The notes: a model not told the origin generated them from the letters alone. A stretch of DNA of 64,000 bases from Sunxiuqinia elliptica (GCF_900113005.1 NZ_FONW01000001.1:1-64000), one strand, 5' to 3'. Positions 32,872 through 43,931 are shown, counted from the stretch's first letter. Numbers and translations: made by a program.

Positions 32872-35358
32872 TTATTCTTGAGAATAAATGCGCTTCACAC
32901 GCTGCGATATGCCTGTTAATATTTCGTAGGGAATAGTTCCAGCCCATGCCGCCAGCTCCGTTAAATGAATGTGCGAGCCCATTAACTCCACTAAATCGCC
33001 GGCTTTCACTTCAACATCAGTAACATCCAACATCGTCATATCCATACAAACATTTCCAATTACAGGAACTACGCAACCATTCACCCACATCTTGCCACCA
33101 CCATTACTAAACCGCCGGTCATAACCATCAGCGTACCCAACCGGAACAACCGCTACCTTTTTGGGGTTTGCAACTTCCCCTTTACGCCCATATCCAACAG
33201 TCTCTCCCTCGTCAACTTCTTTAATCTGCGAAATCGTACTCACCCAACGGGCAACCGGACGAACAGATACGGCAGAAGTAGCCGCGACCCCGTAAAGCCC
33301 AATTCCTAAGCGTACCATCTCCATTTGAAATTCAGGAAACCGTTCGATTCCGGCGGAATTCAATAAATGCCGAATAACCGGATTCTTCTGCCTGGACACT
33401 ACCTCCTCAGCTAAATCAACAAAACGGGTGTACTGTTCTTTGGTAAAGTCATCATGCAAAGATTCGTCGGTTGCAGCCAAATGCGAAAAAACCGATTGAA
33501 TTCTCAAGGTATCATTTCCACCAACTTCCTCGGCCAGATGCTTCAACTCCTCAAGCTTGGAAAATCCCAAGCGGTGCATGCCTGTTTCTAGCTTAATGTG
33601 TATCGGATAGTCAGAAACAGCAGCACTTTGGGCTGCCCGATAAAAAGCTTTGAAAACCTCGACAGAATAAACGTTAGGCTCAAGGTGATAGGCAATCATC
33701 GCATCAAAGCTATGCGCTTCAGGATTCATTACAATAATTGGAACGGTAATTCCCGCTCTTCTTAACTCAATGCCCTCGTCGGCAACAGCTACTGCCAGGT
33801 AGTCGACTTTCTGATACTCCAATGCCCTCGCAATCTCTACCGTTCCGCTTCCATAGGAAAACGCTTTCACCATAATCATGATTTTGGTTCCAGGCTTGAT
33901 CTGGCTTCTGAAAGCATTCAGGTTTTCAACCAAGGTGTTTAAACTAATTTCGAGCCTCGTTTGATGATATTTTTTTTGAAGAATTGCCGCCAAATCCTCA
34001 AAACAAAACTCACGTGCACCTTTTAGCAAAATGGCTTCATCGGCAAACAAATTATCAGGATGTTTATCCAATAACTCTTGAGTTGATGAGAAAAACTGAG
34101 AGGGTAATTGAAATACAGACCGGAACTTACCAATCGTTTCGCCAATTCCAATTAGCCGACTCACCTTATTCAGCATTAGCAAACGGTTAATTTCTGCATA
34201 CAGTTGATCCGGAGGAAATCCTGACTGTCGCATATCTGATAAAACGACCGTCTTATGCTGTCGGCTTGAACTGGTTTGTTGCTCCTGAAACTGCAAAGCA
34301 ATTTCCAACGAGTTGATATCAGAATTATAGAAATCATTAATCAGAATACAACCATTAATTCCCTCTTTCAATTCTAATCGCATCGCTATGGGCTGCAAAT
34401 CTTCAAAAGCAGTTGCCAGCACCGATGAAAACCAGCCTTGCACCAAAATCAATGCTAAACAATGGCAAGCATCCTCAATGGAAGCTTCATCACAAAACGG
34501 AATGACCACCTGATGCTGAATTCCATCCCAAGCAAAACCAATCCGTGTTTTCTGCCCCTGCTTCTCTATACCAAAAAGCAAGTCAGCTTCTTGCTGACCT
34601 TCTATTGCCCAGGAAAACAACCGAGTTGACACCCCCTTAAACTTTTTTGCGACCTGCTGAGCAATCCAAGTTGTATCTGCTCTAAAAACCAACAGTCTTG
34701 CATTTTCAAAAAGCTGTAGTTTCTCCTCTAGTTTTTCTTCTAAGCTCGAGAAATTCTCCTGATGCGCATCACCTATATTGGTTAAAATACCCAACTCCGG
34801 ACGAATTAAGCCAGCCAATTTTCGCATTTCGCCAGGCTTCGAAATTCCAGCTTCCAGAATTCCCAAATCAGCCTCTCCCTGCATACTCCAAATAGAAACA
34901 GGAACACCAACCTGCGAGTTATAACTCCTCGGACTTCGCCGAATACGAAACTGGTCTTGTAGCAAATCGAACAACCATTCTTTAACTACCGTTTTTCCAT
35001 TGCTCCCCGTAACTGCCAATACCGGAAAGTCAAAATGATTCCGAACATCGGAAGCCAACTTCTGCAAAGCTTCCAAAGTATCTTTCACTTCGATAAAATG
35101 TGCTTGCCCAAACTCCTCAAACTCCGCTGGGAAGTGCGAAACAACAAAACAGCGCACGCCTTTTTCATACAACTCCGAAACGTACTGGTGCCCGTCATGC
35201 CGCTCACCCGCTAGGGCAAAAAACACAGTCACCACCGGATCAACCAAAGTCCGGCTATCAATAGCCACATTCCGAATATTAAAATCAGACGCTAAAGCGC
35301 CCTTCTGATAAGTACCATTAAGAATAGATCCTAATTCTTTTATTGAGAGATCACTCAT
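32872..35358 (-). CDS. Bifunctional MurF ligase / alanine racemase
   Basis: This 828-aa fusion is typical of Bacteroidota. Residues ~1-450 form UDP-MurNAc-tripeptide:D-Ala-D-Ala ligase (MurF), with the ATP-binding loop [14 protein letters not shown] and the family segment [17 protein letters not shown]. Residues ~460-828 form PLP-dependent alanine racemase (Alr), with the PLP lysine in [11 protein letters not shown] and the C-terminal part [15 protein letters not shown]. One polypeptide thus makes D-alanine and adds D-Ala-D-Ala to the peptidoglycan precursor. It overlaps the thymidine kinase gene by 8 bp. The D-Ala-D-Ala ligase itself is at 58908-59885. Confidence 0.95.
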   Translation of the reverse strand: MSDLSIKELGSILNGTYQKGALASDFNIRNVAIDSRTLVDPVVTVFFALAGERHDGHQYVSELYEKGVRCFVVSHFPAEFEEFGQAHFIEVKDTLEALQKLASDVRNHFDFPVLAVTGSNGKTVVKEWLFDLLQDQFRIRRSPRSYNSQVGVPVSIWSMQGEADLGILEAGISKPGEMRKLAGLIRPELGILTNIGDAHQENFSSLEEKLEEKLQLFENARLLVFRADTTWIAQQVAKKFKGVSTRLFSWAIEGQQEADLLFGIEKQGQKTRIGFAWDGIQHQVVIPFCDEASIEDACHCLALILVQGWFSSVLATAFEDLQPIAMRLELKEGINGCILINDFYNSDINSLEIALQFQEQQTSSSRQHKTVVLSDMRQSGFPPDQLYAEINRLLMLNKVSRLIGIGETIGKFRSVFQLPSQFFSSTQELLDKHPDNLFADEAILLKGAREFCFEDLAAILQKKYHQTRLEISLNTLVENLNAFRSQIKPGTKIMIMVKAFSYGSGTVEIARALEYQKVDYLAVAVADEGIELRRAGITVPIIVMNPEAHSFDAMIAYHLEPNVYSVEVFKAFYRAAQSAAVSDYPIHIKLETGMHRLGFSKLEELKHLAEEVGGNDTLRIQSVFSHLAATDESLHDDFTKEQYTRFVDLAEEVVSRQKNPVIRHLLNSAGIERFPEFQMEMVRLGIGLYGVAATSAVSVRPVARWVSTISQIKEVDEGETVGYGRKGEVANPKKVAVVPVGYADGYDRRFSNGGGKMWVNGCVVPVIGNVCMDMTMLDVTDVEVKAGDLVELMGSHIHLTELAAWAGTIPYEILTGISQRVKRIYSQE

Positions 35359-35932
35359 GAGTCATTACTTTATTGTAGCAAACCCGACACAGCGGTTCAT
35401 ATTCCGTCTTTTCTCCCAGCATTACTTGCTTTTCGTTGGACACCAACCGATGAGAAAACTGAGCCACACTTCCGCATCGCATGCAAATGGCATGCACTTT
35501 CGAAACGTAATTGGCAATTGCCATAAGCTCAGGCATTGGACCAAAAGGTTTTCCTTTAAAATCCATATCTAAGCCAGCAACAATAACCCGAACACCCAAG
35601 TCGGCCAGTTTCTGGCACACCTCAACCAATCCTTGATCAAAAAACTGCGCTTCATCGATGCCAACAACATCAACATTCCCAGCTAACAACAAAATATTCG
35701 CTGAATTTTCTACAGGCGAGCTTGGAATCGAGTTTTCATCGTGTGAAACCACCTTTTCATCAGAATAGCGGGTATCAACCACCGGTTTAAAAATCTCCAC
35801 CTTTTGCCGCGCAAACTGTGCACGCCTCAACCGCCTAATTAATTCTTCTGTTTTGCCTGAAAACATAGAACCGGCAATAACTTCAATTGTCCCACCGTTT
35901 TTATGATGGCTGACATCCCTTTCAAGAAACAT
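35351..35932 (-). CDS. tdk: Thymidine kinase
   Basis: This 193-aa type II thymidine kinase phosphorylates thymidine in the salvage pathway. It shows the P-loop [14 protein letters not shown], the Walker B-like [10 protein letters not shown], the lasso-region residues and the two zinc-binding pairs CMRCG and CRVCYN. The length is normal. It is translated just before MurF-Alr (8-bp overlap), so the two are co-transcribed. Confidence 0.95.
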   Translation of the reverse strand: MFLERDVSHHKNGGTIEVIAGSMFSGKTEELIRRLRRAQFARQKVEIFKPVVDTRYSDEKVVSHDENSIPSSPVENSANILLLAGNVDVVGIDEAQFFDQGLVEVCQKLADLGVRVIVAGLDMDFKGKPFGPMPELMAIANYVSKVHAICMRCGSVAQFSHRLVSNEKQVMLGEKTEYEPLCRVCYNKVMTHE

Positions 35933-35966
35933 TTACCGTGATTAGTTTTGGATTTTACTACTTTTA

Positions 35967-35974
35967 CAAAAGTA
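35967..35974 (-). promoter_or_regulatory. Candidate -7 box for tdk/murF-alr
   Basis: On the minus strand this reads TACTTTTG, a match to TAnnTTTG, 35 bp before the tdk start. No clear -33 element is seen. The box lies inside the imperfect palindrome acttttacaaaagt, so it could also be an operator. Confidence 0.35.
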
Positions 35975-36009
35975 ACGAATTTGTTGGGTTAAATTGTTTT
36001 TAATTAAAT

Positions 36010-36888
36010 ATGGAAAAACAGAAATTAATACAAATCATATTAAAAGATTTAAGAGAATTAGATGATATAGCGGATGGACTGGGACGCTCTCAGGGCCTTT
36101 CGAATTTTGAGATTGATATTGCGCTAAGTAAATCAAAACTCATCTATCAGGAATTCCAATTTTTACAGGAAATAGAAAAACAAAAGGTTGAAATCCCTTC
36201 AATCCCCAAACCTGTAGAAGCTCCAGTAAAAGAAACTTTAGCAGATCATCCAGCGCCTCAAGTTGAAACAGTTGCTCAAGAAGAGGCGGAGGAAGAACGA
36301 CCAACAGAAACACCAACAGCTGAAAAGCCAGAGACAGTTTCAGAAGAAAAAGTTGCGGAACAACACAAACCTGAAACAGCTTCTGAAGCAAGCATTACCG
36401 AGGAGGAAATTGCTGTAGAGATCAAAAATGAGCCACTGGAATCAACAACAGCGACAAAGGAAGCGATTGAAGTAGAGGAAATAGCAGCAGAATCTCCAGC
36501 TCCAAAAGAAGAACCACAAAAAAAGGACGATACAATCGATGAAGAAGAGCTAACAGAAGAGCCCACAGAACAAAAGATTGTAGGTGAAAATTTTGCCAAG
36601 GGAAAGTCGCTCAATGATTTGCTTCTTGAAAGTAAAACACTGGATCAGAAACTGGCTAACTCTCCAATCGAAAAGCTGGAAACTGCTATTGGCTTGAACG
36701 ACCGTTTTCAATACACACGGGAACTGTTCAACAACAACCCGGAGCTATTCAGAGACACCGTAAAAGAAATAGATCAATCCACAAATCTGGAAGAAGCCGT
36801 AAGTTTTCTTAATTCAAATTTTAAATGGAAAAAGACGGAAACCTCCATTCAATTTGCACAATTAGTAAAACGTCGCTTCACAAATTAA
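36010..36888 (+). CDS. Acidic, low-complexity cytosolic protein of unknown function
   Basis: This 292-aa protein has three parts. A ~55-residue helical N-terminal segment starts MEKQKLIQIILKDLRELDDI. A ~135-residue linker dominated by Glu, Pro, Thr and Ala is probably disordered. A helical C-terminal domain of ~95 residues has LNDLLLESKTLDQKLANSP, then ETAIGLNDRFQYTRELFN and NSNFKWKKTE. I recognise it only as a Bacteroidota conserved hypothetical; the C-terminal domain is the likely functional part. The rsmI start codon lies 2 bp after its stop, so the genes form an operon. Confidence 0.7.
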   Translation: MEKQKLIQIILKDLRELDDIADGLGRSQGLSNFEIDIALSKSKLIYQEFQFLQEIEKQKVEIPSIPKPVEAPVKETLADHPAPQVETVAQEEAEEERPTETPTAEKPETVSEEKVAEQHKPETASEASITEEEIAVEIKNEPLESTTATKEAIEVEEIAAESPAPKEEPQKKDDTIDEEELTEEPTEQKIVGENFAKGKSLNDLLLESKTLDQKLANSPIEKLETAIGLNDRFQYTRELFNNNPELFRDTVKEIDQSTNLEEAVSFLNSNFKWKKTETSIQFAQLVKRRFTN

Positions 36889-36890
36889 TT

Positions 36891-37607
36891 ATGGGAAAAC
36901 TATATATTGTACCAACTCCAATTGGCAATCTGGACGATATGACGCTTCGGGCCATTAAAGTTCTGAAGGAGGTAGATCTTATTTTAGCCGAAGACACACG
37001 CACCTCTTCGAAACTGCTGCATCATTTCGAGATTCAAAAAAAACTATTCTCACATCATAAGTTCAACGAACATAAAACCGTAGAAAACATTGCTCAACGC
37101 ATCGCTGCCGGTGAAACAATCGCACTAATTTCCGATGCCGGAACCCCTGCGATCAGTGATCCTGGCTACCTCTTAGTAAGAGCCTGCCTCGACCACGATG
37201 TTGAAGTTGAATGTCTTCCCGGAGCTACGGCTCTAATCCCTGCGTTGGTCAATTCTGGTCTTCCTAACGACCGCTTCTGCTTCGAGGGATTTCTTCCGCC
37301 GAAAAAAGGACGCCAAAAAAAGTTAACCCAACTTGCCGAAGAAGAGCGCACCATGGTTTTCTACGAATCGCCTTACCGCTTGGTAAAAAGCCTGGAACAA
37401 TTTGCCGAGTTTTTTGGGGCAGAACGCAGGGCCTCTGTTTCGAGAGAATTGAGCAAACTCCATGAAGAAAACCAACAAGGCACTTTAACTGAATTAGCTG
37501 AGCACTTCAAATCCAAAAAGGTTAAGGGAGAAATCGTCATCGTTGTTGAAGGCAAACAGCAACAAAAGCAAAAAACTGACGGTTCACCAAAAGAACAAAA
37601 GAGCTGA
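36891..37607 (+). CDS. rsmI: 16S rRNA (cytidine1402-2'-O)-methyltransferase
   Basis: This tetrapyrrole-methylase-fold enzyme methylates the ribose of C1402 in 16S rRNA. It begins GKLYIVPTPIGNLDDMTLRA and shows LILAEDTRTSSKLL, ALISDAGTPAISDPG and the PGATALIPALVNSGL segment, all family signatures. The ATG at 36891 is the true start (238 aa). The open frame runs upstream to an ATG at 36825, but that part reads through the previous gene in another frame. The C-terminus ends in a Lys/Gln-rich tail. Confidence 0.93.
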   Translation: MGKLYIVPTPIGNLDDMTLRAIKVLKEVDLILAEDTRTSSKLLHHFEIQKKLFSHHKFNEHKTVENIAQRIAAGETIALISDAGTPAISDPGYLLVRACLDHDVEVECLPGATALIPALVNSGLPNDRFCFEGFLPPKKGRQKKLTQLAEEERTMVFYESPYRLVKSLEQFAEFFGAERRASVSRELSKLHEENQQGTLTELAEHFKSKKVKGEIVIVVEGKQQQKQKTDGSPKEQKS

Positions 37608-37694
37608 AAACAGATGATCACATTTTCATACAACTTAGATTTTAGAAACCGTCTGTCTTACTCAGTAGAATATAAGAGTAGAACTCGAAACTGA

Positions 37695-38444
37695 ATGTCC
37701 ATGAGAAGATACGACCACTTATTTTTTGACCTCGATCATACTCTTTGGGACTTTGAAACCAATTCAAGGCTAGCCATGCAGCAAACAATTCTCGAGCTAA
37801 AGCTGGAGTCCCAAATAATCGATTTTGAACAATTCATTCACTATTACGAACAGATCAACAGCCAGCTTTGGGAATTATACAGAAAGCAAGAAATTAGAAA
37901 ACCGGAACTCATCAGACAACGATTTGAGCAAACGCTTTCCCATTTTGAGATTCATGGAACTGATCCGATGGTCATGAACGACCACTACCTCAAACGAATG
38001 CCCCTGCAGAAGAAGCTCTACCCTAGAGTTATTGAAACACTTGAATATCTCCAACAGAAAGGCTATCAAATGCACATCATCACCAATGGCTTTACAGAAG
38101 TACAGCATCAAAAGATTGAATCCAGCGGACTAAGCCCTTACTTTCAGCGTGTTTTTATATCTGAAGAGATTCAGGCTCCAAAACCTGACAAACGTATTTT
38201 CCAATACGCCCTTTCATCATGCAATGCCAAAAAAAATAGAAGTATCATGATTGGCGACTCCTGGGAATCGGATATAGAAGGTGCTCGCAATTTCGGAATC
38301 AGCCAGATATTCATAGATAATACTAGCAGCTTCCCTCAAAAAATGCACACACACCCTAATAAAAACTCATTTACAAAGACATCACCCCCTAAAAACACCA
38401 CCCACATCATTAAAAGCATCAAAGAACTAACACGATTACTCTAA
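37695..38444 (+). CDS. YjjG-type noncanonical pyrimidine nucleotidase (HAD family)
   Basis: This 249-aa HAD phosphatase shows motif I FFDLDHTLWD, motif II in HIITNGFTEVQ, the Lys region QAPKPDKRIF and motif IV MIGDSWESDIEG. The cap between motifs I and II is all-helical, as in YjjG/YfnB nucleotidases, which dephosphorylate noncanonical pyrimidine nucleotides. The last ~40 residues (rich in Thr, Lys, Pro and His) are unlike the usual compact ending and may be a lineage-specific tail. The start may be 37695 or the ATG two codons later. Confidence 0.85.
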   Translation: MSMRRYDHLFFDLDHTLWDFETNSRLAMQQTILELKLESQIIDFEQFIHYYEQINSQLWELYRKQEIRKPELIRQRFEQTLSHFEIHGTDPMVMNDHYLKRMPLQKKLYPRVIETLEYLQQKGYQMHIITNGFTEVQHQKIESSGLSPYFQRVFISEEIQAPKPDKRIFQYALSSCNAKKNRSIMIGDSWESDIEGARNFGISQIFIDNTSSFPQKMHTHPNKNSFTKTSPPKNTTHIIKSIKELTRLL

Positions 38445-39224
38445 TTCGAGATTTCTTAACATCAATTTAAACTTCCCCCATATACAAACCAAAGTTCTAG
38501 AAAGACAAAGCTTTAGAATTACAAATTATCAACATCGCCGTTCTGGCAACCAAAGTAAAAGCCTCCGGAGCCTATACCGTACGTCTGTTAAGCAATATCA
38601 ACAATTTACTTACAGTTATATTTTTTTACATTTGCAATTGTTGCATTTTAAAAGAAAGAGAAACTCAAAGCTTTCATTTTAATCCACCAGCACTAAAAAT
38701 GAAGCAACTTAAAAAAATAAATTGGTTGTTTTATAACATAAGACAGAACAAGCAGAACAAATAATCAAACCCTTCAAAAGAACATAACAACGAAATAAAA
38801 AAATGCAAAAACTAATAAAATTTAGCACAAGAAAAATCTACAAGAGAACAACTTACAAACAAACAATACGAACAAATGTCTAAAGATGATTAATTATATA
38901 TATTTACATATCTAGTAAAATTACTCATGAATGTCATTTCATTACACCTATGACATTTGTCAATTAATCAATCAACTTAACATTAAAATTTTCATGATTT
39001 TGCCTTTTTTCTAATTTTGTAATTGTTAATTTTTTTTAACATTTCACAAATAGTTTAAAAGAAGAAGCCAGAAATGGCTTAACAAACAACAGAGGGGACG
39101 GCTTATTTGGGGGAATAATCGTCTCTGACTTCAAAAACAAAGGGGAACAACAAATTCACATTCACCTCTCCTTAGAAAGAAAAAGTAAAAGAATTGATGC
39201 TGTTTATTTATTAAAATTATTTCT
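38445..39224. other. 780-bp AT-rich non-coding region before the first SusC gene
   Basis: No frame longer than about 26 codons starts with ATG here. A TACATTTG box at 38627-38634 matches the -7 consensus but has no gene nearby downstream, so it could drive a small RNA. The last ~190 bp hold the first SusC promoter and leader. The leader has two hairpins, agcca/tggct near 39067 and gacg..ttatt with aataa..cgtc around 39099-39124. Confidence 0.4.
39015..39045 (+). promoter_or_regulatory. SusC operon 1 promoter
   Basis: TTTTG (39015-39019) and AACATTTC (39038-39045) are exactly 18 nt apart. The same pair with the same spacing precedes the other two SusC genes, which makes a -33/-7 promoter likely. 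The resulting leader is about 170 nt and carries hairpins. Confidence 0.5.
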
Positions 39225-42200
39225 ATGAAAAAAATCGCATTACTGCTTGCAATTTTTGCAATTGGCTTGCAGTCCCTATGGGCTCAAACCAAGGAAATTA
39301 CAGGTACAGTAACCTCTTCGGAGGATGGAAGCTCAATACCAGGGGTTTCTGTGTCTGTCAAAAACACCACCTTAGGAACAATTACCGATCTTGATGGAAA
39401 CTATGTATTAAAAGTACCTCAAGATGCAACGACACTTGTTTTTTCATTTGTTGGAATGCAAACCCAGGAAGCTGAAATTACAGGTACCACAATTAATGTA
39501 GCCCTAGAATCTGATGTTGTTGGAATCAACGAAGTTGTTGTTACTGCACTGGGAACAAGCCGGGCTAAAAAATCTCTGGGATACGCCTCACAAGGAGTAA
39601 GTAGTGAAGAACTAACTGCGGCAAATTCAGTTAGCCCGATTTCATCACTATCAGGAAAAGTTGCCGGACTGCAGATTTCCGGACAAAACTTCTCCGGATC
39701 TCAGAACATTCTAATCAGAGGTGCTAGCTCTTTCAGTCAAAACAACCAACCATTATTCGTTGTAGATGGAGTCCCCATCAGCAACGAAAACTTCAATACC
39801 ACAAGCACTCAAAACGGAGGCGGTGGCTATGACTATGGATCAATGACCAATGACTTGAACTCATATGATGTAGCCAGTGTCGAAGTACTGAAAGGAAGTG
39901 CGGCTTCTGCGCTGTATGGTAGCCGTGGTCAGAATGGAGTGATCATGATTACCACAAAATCAGGAAAAGCTGGGAAAAAATCTTTTTCTGTAGAAGTCAA
40001 CTCTGGAGTCAATTTCGAGACCGTTTCTATTTTGCCAAAACAACAGAAACAATACGGAGGAGGCTACGGATTTGAAACCGTGTCCATCGAAGGGAAAGAC
40101 TACCTCATCCCAGACTACGCCGTAGATGAAAGCTGGGGACCAAAGTATGAAGGCCAAGAAGTTCTACACTGGTGGGGCGTTGCAGATTACGAACAAGGCA
40201 TAACAAGCACCCCCCAAACGGCTCCTTGGGTTGCCCCTAAAAATGATGTAAAATCATTCTACGAAACAGGTGTTTCCTATCAAAACTCACTAAACGTAGT
40301 TACTACAAGCGACCGTTCTGCCCTGAGAGTTGGCTACACAAACGTCAACATGACAGGTATTGTACCAAACTCCGAGCAAGAAAAACACAACTTCAACATC
40401 AACGGACAATCATCTCTATTCGAGGACATCATCGAGTTGAATGCCAATTTGAATGTAATCAAAACAGAGACTATGGGGCGTCCTCAATTTGGATATGGAG
40501 ACAACTCACAATCACAAAAATTCTTCCAGTGGGGACAACGTCAGTTAGACTTTGACAAACTAAAAGACTACATCAACCCAGACGGGACACAACGAGTATG
40601 GAACCGGAAATCTTTAACGAATCCAAAACCCAACTACTCAGACAACCCCTACTGGACCGCCTATAAAAACTACCAAGATGACGATCGCACAAGAATCTTC
40701 GGTAAAGCAGGACTGAAAGCGAACATTACGGACTATTTAAGTGCGTCAGGTAATTTTTACTACGACACCTACACATTTAATCAAAGAGAACGTGTAGCAA
40801 AAGGTTCACAAGCCCTTTCAAGCTATTTGCAGATTAACCGCCAAGCAACAGAAATTAACTTGGAAGGAAAATTAGAATTCAACCGCAATTTCGAAGATTT
40901 CAGCGTACTTGCAATGCTTGGTGCCAACACCCGCAAGAATGATTATTCAAGATTCGAAGGAGAAACAAACGGAGGCTTGGTTGTAGACGGACTTTATAAC
41001 TTAAACAACTCTGCCAACCAACCGCTACTGGATGATTTCAAACGAGAAATTCAAGTTAACAGCTGGTTTGCATCTGCTAGTGTTGGCTACAAAGACATGC
41101 TTTACCTTGACGGAACATTCCGTAAAGACTACGACTCCACTCTTCCAACAGGTTCGAACGAATATTCCTACTCTTCTGTTTCTGCCAGCTTCTTAGCATC
41201 AGAACTTTTAGAAGTTGATTGGTTGGACAATTTAAAAGTTCGCGCCAATTACGGAGAGACAGGTAACGGAACAGAAGCCTACCAAGTATTTAATACTTAT
41301 CTCATCAGCGATCCATTCAATGGAAGCCCTCAGTTCACCAATGACGATCGCCTAAAAAATCAGAATCTAAAACCTGAGCTGACCAGCGAAATTGAATTCG
41401 GAATTGAAGCTGCTTTCCTAAAAAACAGAATTGGATTTGATATCAGCTACTATAATCGCGACACCAAAAACCAGATCGTTCCAATTGAAGTAAGTGGAGC
41501 CAGTGGCTACGTAGAGCGAGTAATCAATGCAGGAAAAATCAATAACAAAGGGGTTGAAATTCTGCTGTATGGAACTCCGGTTAAGATCAAAGATTTCTCC
41601 TGGGACATCACGTTAAACTTTGCTAAAAACCAAAACGAAGTCCTTGATTTACCTGAAGGCCTAGACAAGATCCAGCTAGCAAGAGCTCCTTTTGGCGGCG
41701 CATACATCAATGCTGTTGAAGGAGCAACATTCCAGGAAATTTTCGCCTATGACTATGTTCATGACGAAAAAGGCAATAAAGTTGTTGGCGAAGACGGCAT
41801 CTACCTAACCTCCGGAGAACTAACTTCCGTAGGATCCGTGCTTCCAGACTACACAGCCGGGATTCACAATTCTTTCAAATACAAGAATTTCGATTTTAGT
41901 GCACTCATCGACATCTCCGAAGGTGGAAAGTATTACTCGATCACCAACATGTGGGGAATGTACTCAGGAATGGCAGAAGGCACTGCAGTTCCAACATCCA
42001 ACGGAAACACCATCCGCGAAGATGGCATTATCTTACCTGGCGTAAAAGAAGACGGTTCTCCCAATACAACATCAATCACAGCTGAAGACTGGGGAGTATC
42101 TCACTATCATGGAAATGGAACCCCCAGTGCAACCAGTATCTTTGATGCTTCCTATATCAAACTTCGTGAAGTCACTTTAGGTTACACCATTCCAAAATTT

Positions 42201-42383
42201 GTTGACATCATCGAATCTGTCCGCCTATCCATTTATGGGCGAAACCTTGCAGTTTGGGGATTAGACAACAAGGGAATTGATCCAGAAACGGTCGTTGGTG
42301 GATCTGGGAATATTCAAGGACTTGAAGGAGGAATCATTCCTGCCACACGCTCTTTTGGATTCAACCTAAAAATTAATTTCTAA
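39225..42383 (+). CDS. SusC/RagA-family TonB-dependent outer-membrane transporter (operon 1)
   Basis: This is a 1052-aa transporter with a signal peptide (~1-21, ending LWAQ), a carboxypeptidase-regulatory-like N-terminal extension (~24-98), a TonB-box region NEVVVTALGTS (~102-110), a plug (~115-230) with PLFVVDGVPIS and ALYGSRGQNGVIMITTK, and a 22-strand-type barrel ending LKINF. Together with the SusD-like lipoprotein 19 bp downstream it imports an unknown ligand across the outer membrane using TonB energy. The first ~110 codons and ~35-nt leader closely match those of the other two SusC genes. No regulator or hydrolase is adjacent. Confidence 0.95.
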   Translation: MKKIALLLAIFAIGLQSLWAQTKEITGTVTSSEDGSSIPGVSVSVKNTTLGTITDLDGNYVLKVPQDATTLVFSFVGMQTQEAEITGTTINVALESDVVGINEVVVTALGTSRAKKSLGYASQGVSSEELTAANSVSPISSLSGKVAGLQISGQNFSGSQNILIRGASSFSQNNQPLFVVDGVPISNENFNTTSTQNGGGGYDYGSMTNDLNSYDVASVEVLKGSAASALYGSRGQNGVIMITTKSGKAGKKSFSVEVNSGVNFETVSILPKQQKQYGGGYGFETVSIEGKDYLIPDYAVDESWGPKYEGQEVLHWWGVADYEQGITSTPQTAPWVAPKNDVKSFYETGVSYQNSLNVVTTSDRSALRVGYTNVNMTGIVPNSEQEKHNFNINGQSSLFEDIIELNANLNVIKTETMGRPQFGYGDNSQSQKFFQWGQRQLDFDKLKDYINPDGTQRVWNRKSLTNPKPNYSDNPYWTAYKNYQDDDRTRIFGKAGLKANITDYLSASGNFYYDTYTFNQRERVAKGSQALSSYLQINRQATEINLEGKLEFNRNFEDFSVLAMLGANTRKNDYSRFEGETNGGLVVDGLYNLNNSANQPLLDDFKREIQVNSWFASASVGYKDMLYLDGTFRKDYDSTLPTGSNEYSYSSVSASFLASELLEVDWLDNLKVRANYGETGNGTEAYQVFNTYLISDPFNGSPQFTNDDRLKNQNLKPELTSEIEFGIEAAFLKNRIGFDISYYNRDTKNQIVPIEVSGASGYVERVINAGKINNKGVEILLYGTPVKIKDFSWDITLNFAKNQNEVLDLPEGLDKIQLARAPFGGAYINAVEGATFQEIFAYDYVHDEKGNKVVGEDGIYLTSGELTSVGSVLPDYTAGIHNSFKYKNFDFSALIDISEGGKYYSITNMWGMYSGMAEGTAVPTSNGNTIREDGIILPGVKEDGSPNTTSITAEDWGVSHYHGNGTPSATSIFDASYIKLREVTLGYTIPKFVDIIESVRLSIYGRNLAVWGLDNKGIDPETVVGGSGNIQGLEGGIIPATRSFGFNLKINF

Positions 42384-42402
42384 CAATATTAATACGATAA
42401 AT

Positions 42403-43923
42403 ATGAAGACATTAAAATATATCACACTTTTCTTCGTAGGCGTCTTGCTATTTTCTTCCTGTGAGGTTGACTACTATGGTGATCCAAACAATCCAGAAAT
42501 TGCACCTACATATGGAATCATGAACCGTGTCCAAAAAAGATTCATGGACGACACTCGTGACGAATGGTTCTCCGGGCGTCAAATGTTATTATGGGTTCAA
42601 TACTGGAATCAGGTAAACTACACTGAAGAAGACCGCTTTCAATATCGTGAAACCGTCAACCAAGGAGCTTGGGACGACATTTACAAAAACGCTCAAGACC
42701 TGAAAGACATCATCACCCTTAACACAGACGAAGCAACTAAAGGAGACATGGCTCAGTTTGGAGCAAATGTCAACCAAATTGCCGCTGCCAGAATCATGCT
42801 AACTTACGTTTATCTTCAAGCAGTTGAACTCTGGGGAGACGTGCCATACTGGTCATACGGAAGCGACAATCCATCCTTCCAAGCCAATCAACTAAAGGAC
42901 AATGGCATCGATCGGCCGGCCTACGCTAAGCAAGAAGACATCTATGCAGACATGCTCAAAGAACTCGATGAAGCCCAACAAAGCATCATCACTTCTGAAA
43001 ACATGATTGATGGAGATAACTTCTTTGACGGAAATGCAGCTCAATGGAAAAAGTTCGCAAACTCTCTTCGCTTAAGAATAGCCAACCGAATCAAAGACGT
43101 TTATCCAGCAGCTGAAAGCCACATTACTGGTGCCATCGCCGCTGGAGTGATGGAATCAAACGAAGACAACGCAGGAGTAACCTACGAAGACAATGCAGTT
43201 AACGGAGCTCCAATGTACAGAGCCTTCGTTGTTGAAGCTCGTACAGACTTTGCTCCTTCCATGCAATTTGTCGAGTTACTTCAAGGAGAAAGAGGACCTT
43301 TCGCCGTTGAAGATCCTCGTCTTGACCTATTTGTCGCAGACAATGAAGATGGCTTTAAAGTAGGCATCCCTTTAACTGAAGCTAACGAAGTCGTTACCTC
43401 ATTTAAAGCCGAATCAATGCCAGGGGACGCCATCCTAAGCGCAGATTATACCGAAATTTACATGGAGTATGCTGAAGTGTGCTTCATCATGAGCGAAAAT
43501 AACAACTGGGATCAAAGCTGGTATGAAAAAGGAGTTAAAGCATCTCTTGATCGATGGGGAGTAGATGCTACTACAGCAGACGATTACATTGCAAATCTTC
43601 CTGCTGCAAGCGAGGAAACAGTCATGATGCAAAAGTATATCGCACTTTACATGCAACCAATGGAGGCATGGAGCGAATATCGCAGAACGGGCTATCCCAA
43701 CACATTAGTACAACCAAACACTCCTTATGAGTACACTTGGCCAACTGCTGACGGGACAGCAACAGAAACCTATGAATTCAAACCAATAGGAGGACTAACT
43801 GACGTTCCTGGAAGAAACAAATACCTTCTGAACGAAGCCAGCATCAATGACGACAATGTCAAAGCCGCTGCTTCATCCATCGGAGGAGACAAGCAAGACA
43901 CTCCACTTTGGTGGGCTAACTAA
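42403..43923 (+). CDS. SusD/RagB-like nutrient-binding lipoprotein (operon 1)
   Basis: This 506-aa surface lipoprotein has lipobox LFSSC (Cys ~20) followed by the acidic start EVDYYGDPNNPEIAP. The helical TPR-like body and segments LQAVELWGDVPYWSY and MQPMEAWSEYRRTGYPN resemble the SusD-like subgroup annotated as SusD/RagB nutrient-binding outer-membrane lipoproteins (PF12771 type). It would act as the lid of the SusC barrel. Its stop is followed by the 78-nt conserved element and a terminator. Confidence 0.92.
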   Translation: MKTLKYITLFFVGVLLFSSCEVDYYGDPNNPEIAPTYGIMNRVQKRFMDDTRDEWFSGRQMLLWVQYWNQVNYTEEDRFQYRETVNQGAWDDIYKNAQDLKDIITLNTDEATKGDMAQFGANVNQIAAARIMLTYVYLQAVELWGDVPYWSYGSDNPSFQANQLKDNGIDRPAYAKQEDIYADMLKELDEAQQSIITSENMIDGDNFFDGNAAQWKKFANSLRLRIANRIKDVYPAAESHITGAIAAGVMESNEDNAGVTYEDNAVNGAPMYRAFVVEARTDFAPSMQFVELLQGERGPFAVEDPRLDLFVADNEDGFKVGIPLTEANEVVTSFKAESMPGDAILSADYTEIYMEYAEVCFIMSENNNWDQSWYEKGVKASLDRWGVDATTADDYIANLPAASEETVMMQKYIALYMQPMEAWSEYRRTGYPNTLVQPNTPYEYTWPTADGTATETYEFKPIGGLTDVPGRNKYLLNEASINDDNVKAAASSIGGDKQDTPLWWAN

Positions 43924-43931
43924 AAAAAGAC

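Noticed and set aside
36825-36890. N-terminal extension of RsmI starting at 36825
   Set aside because: It overlaps the upstream gene in another frame and precedes the family-typical start MGKLYIVPTPIGNL at 36891.
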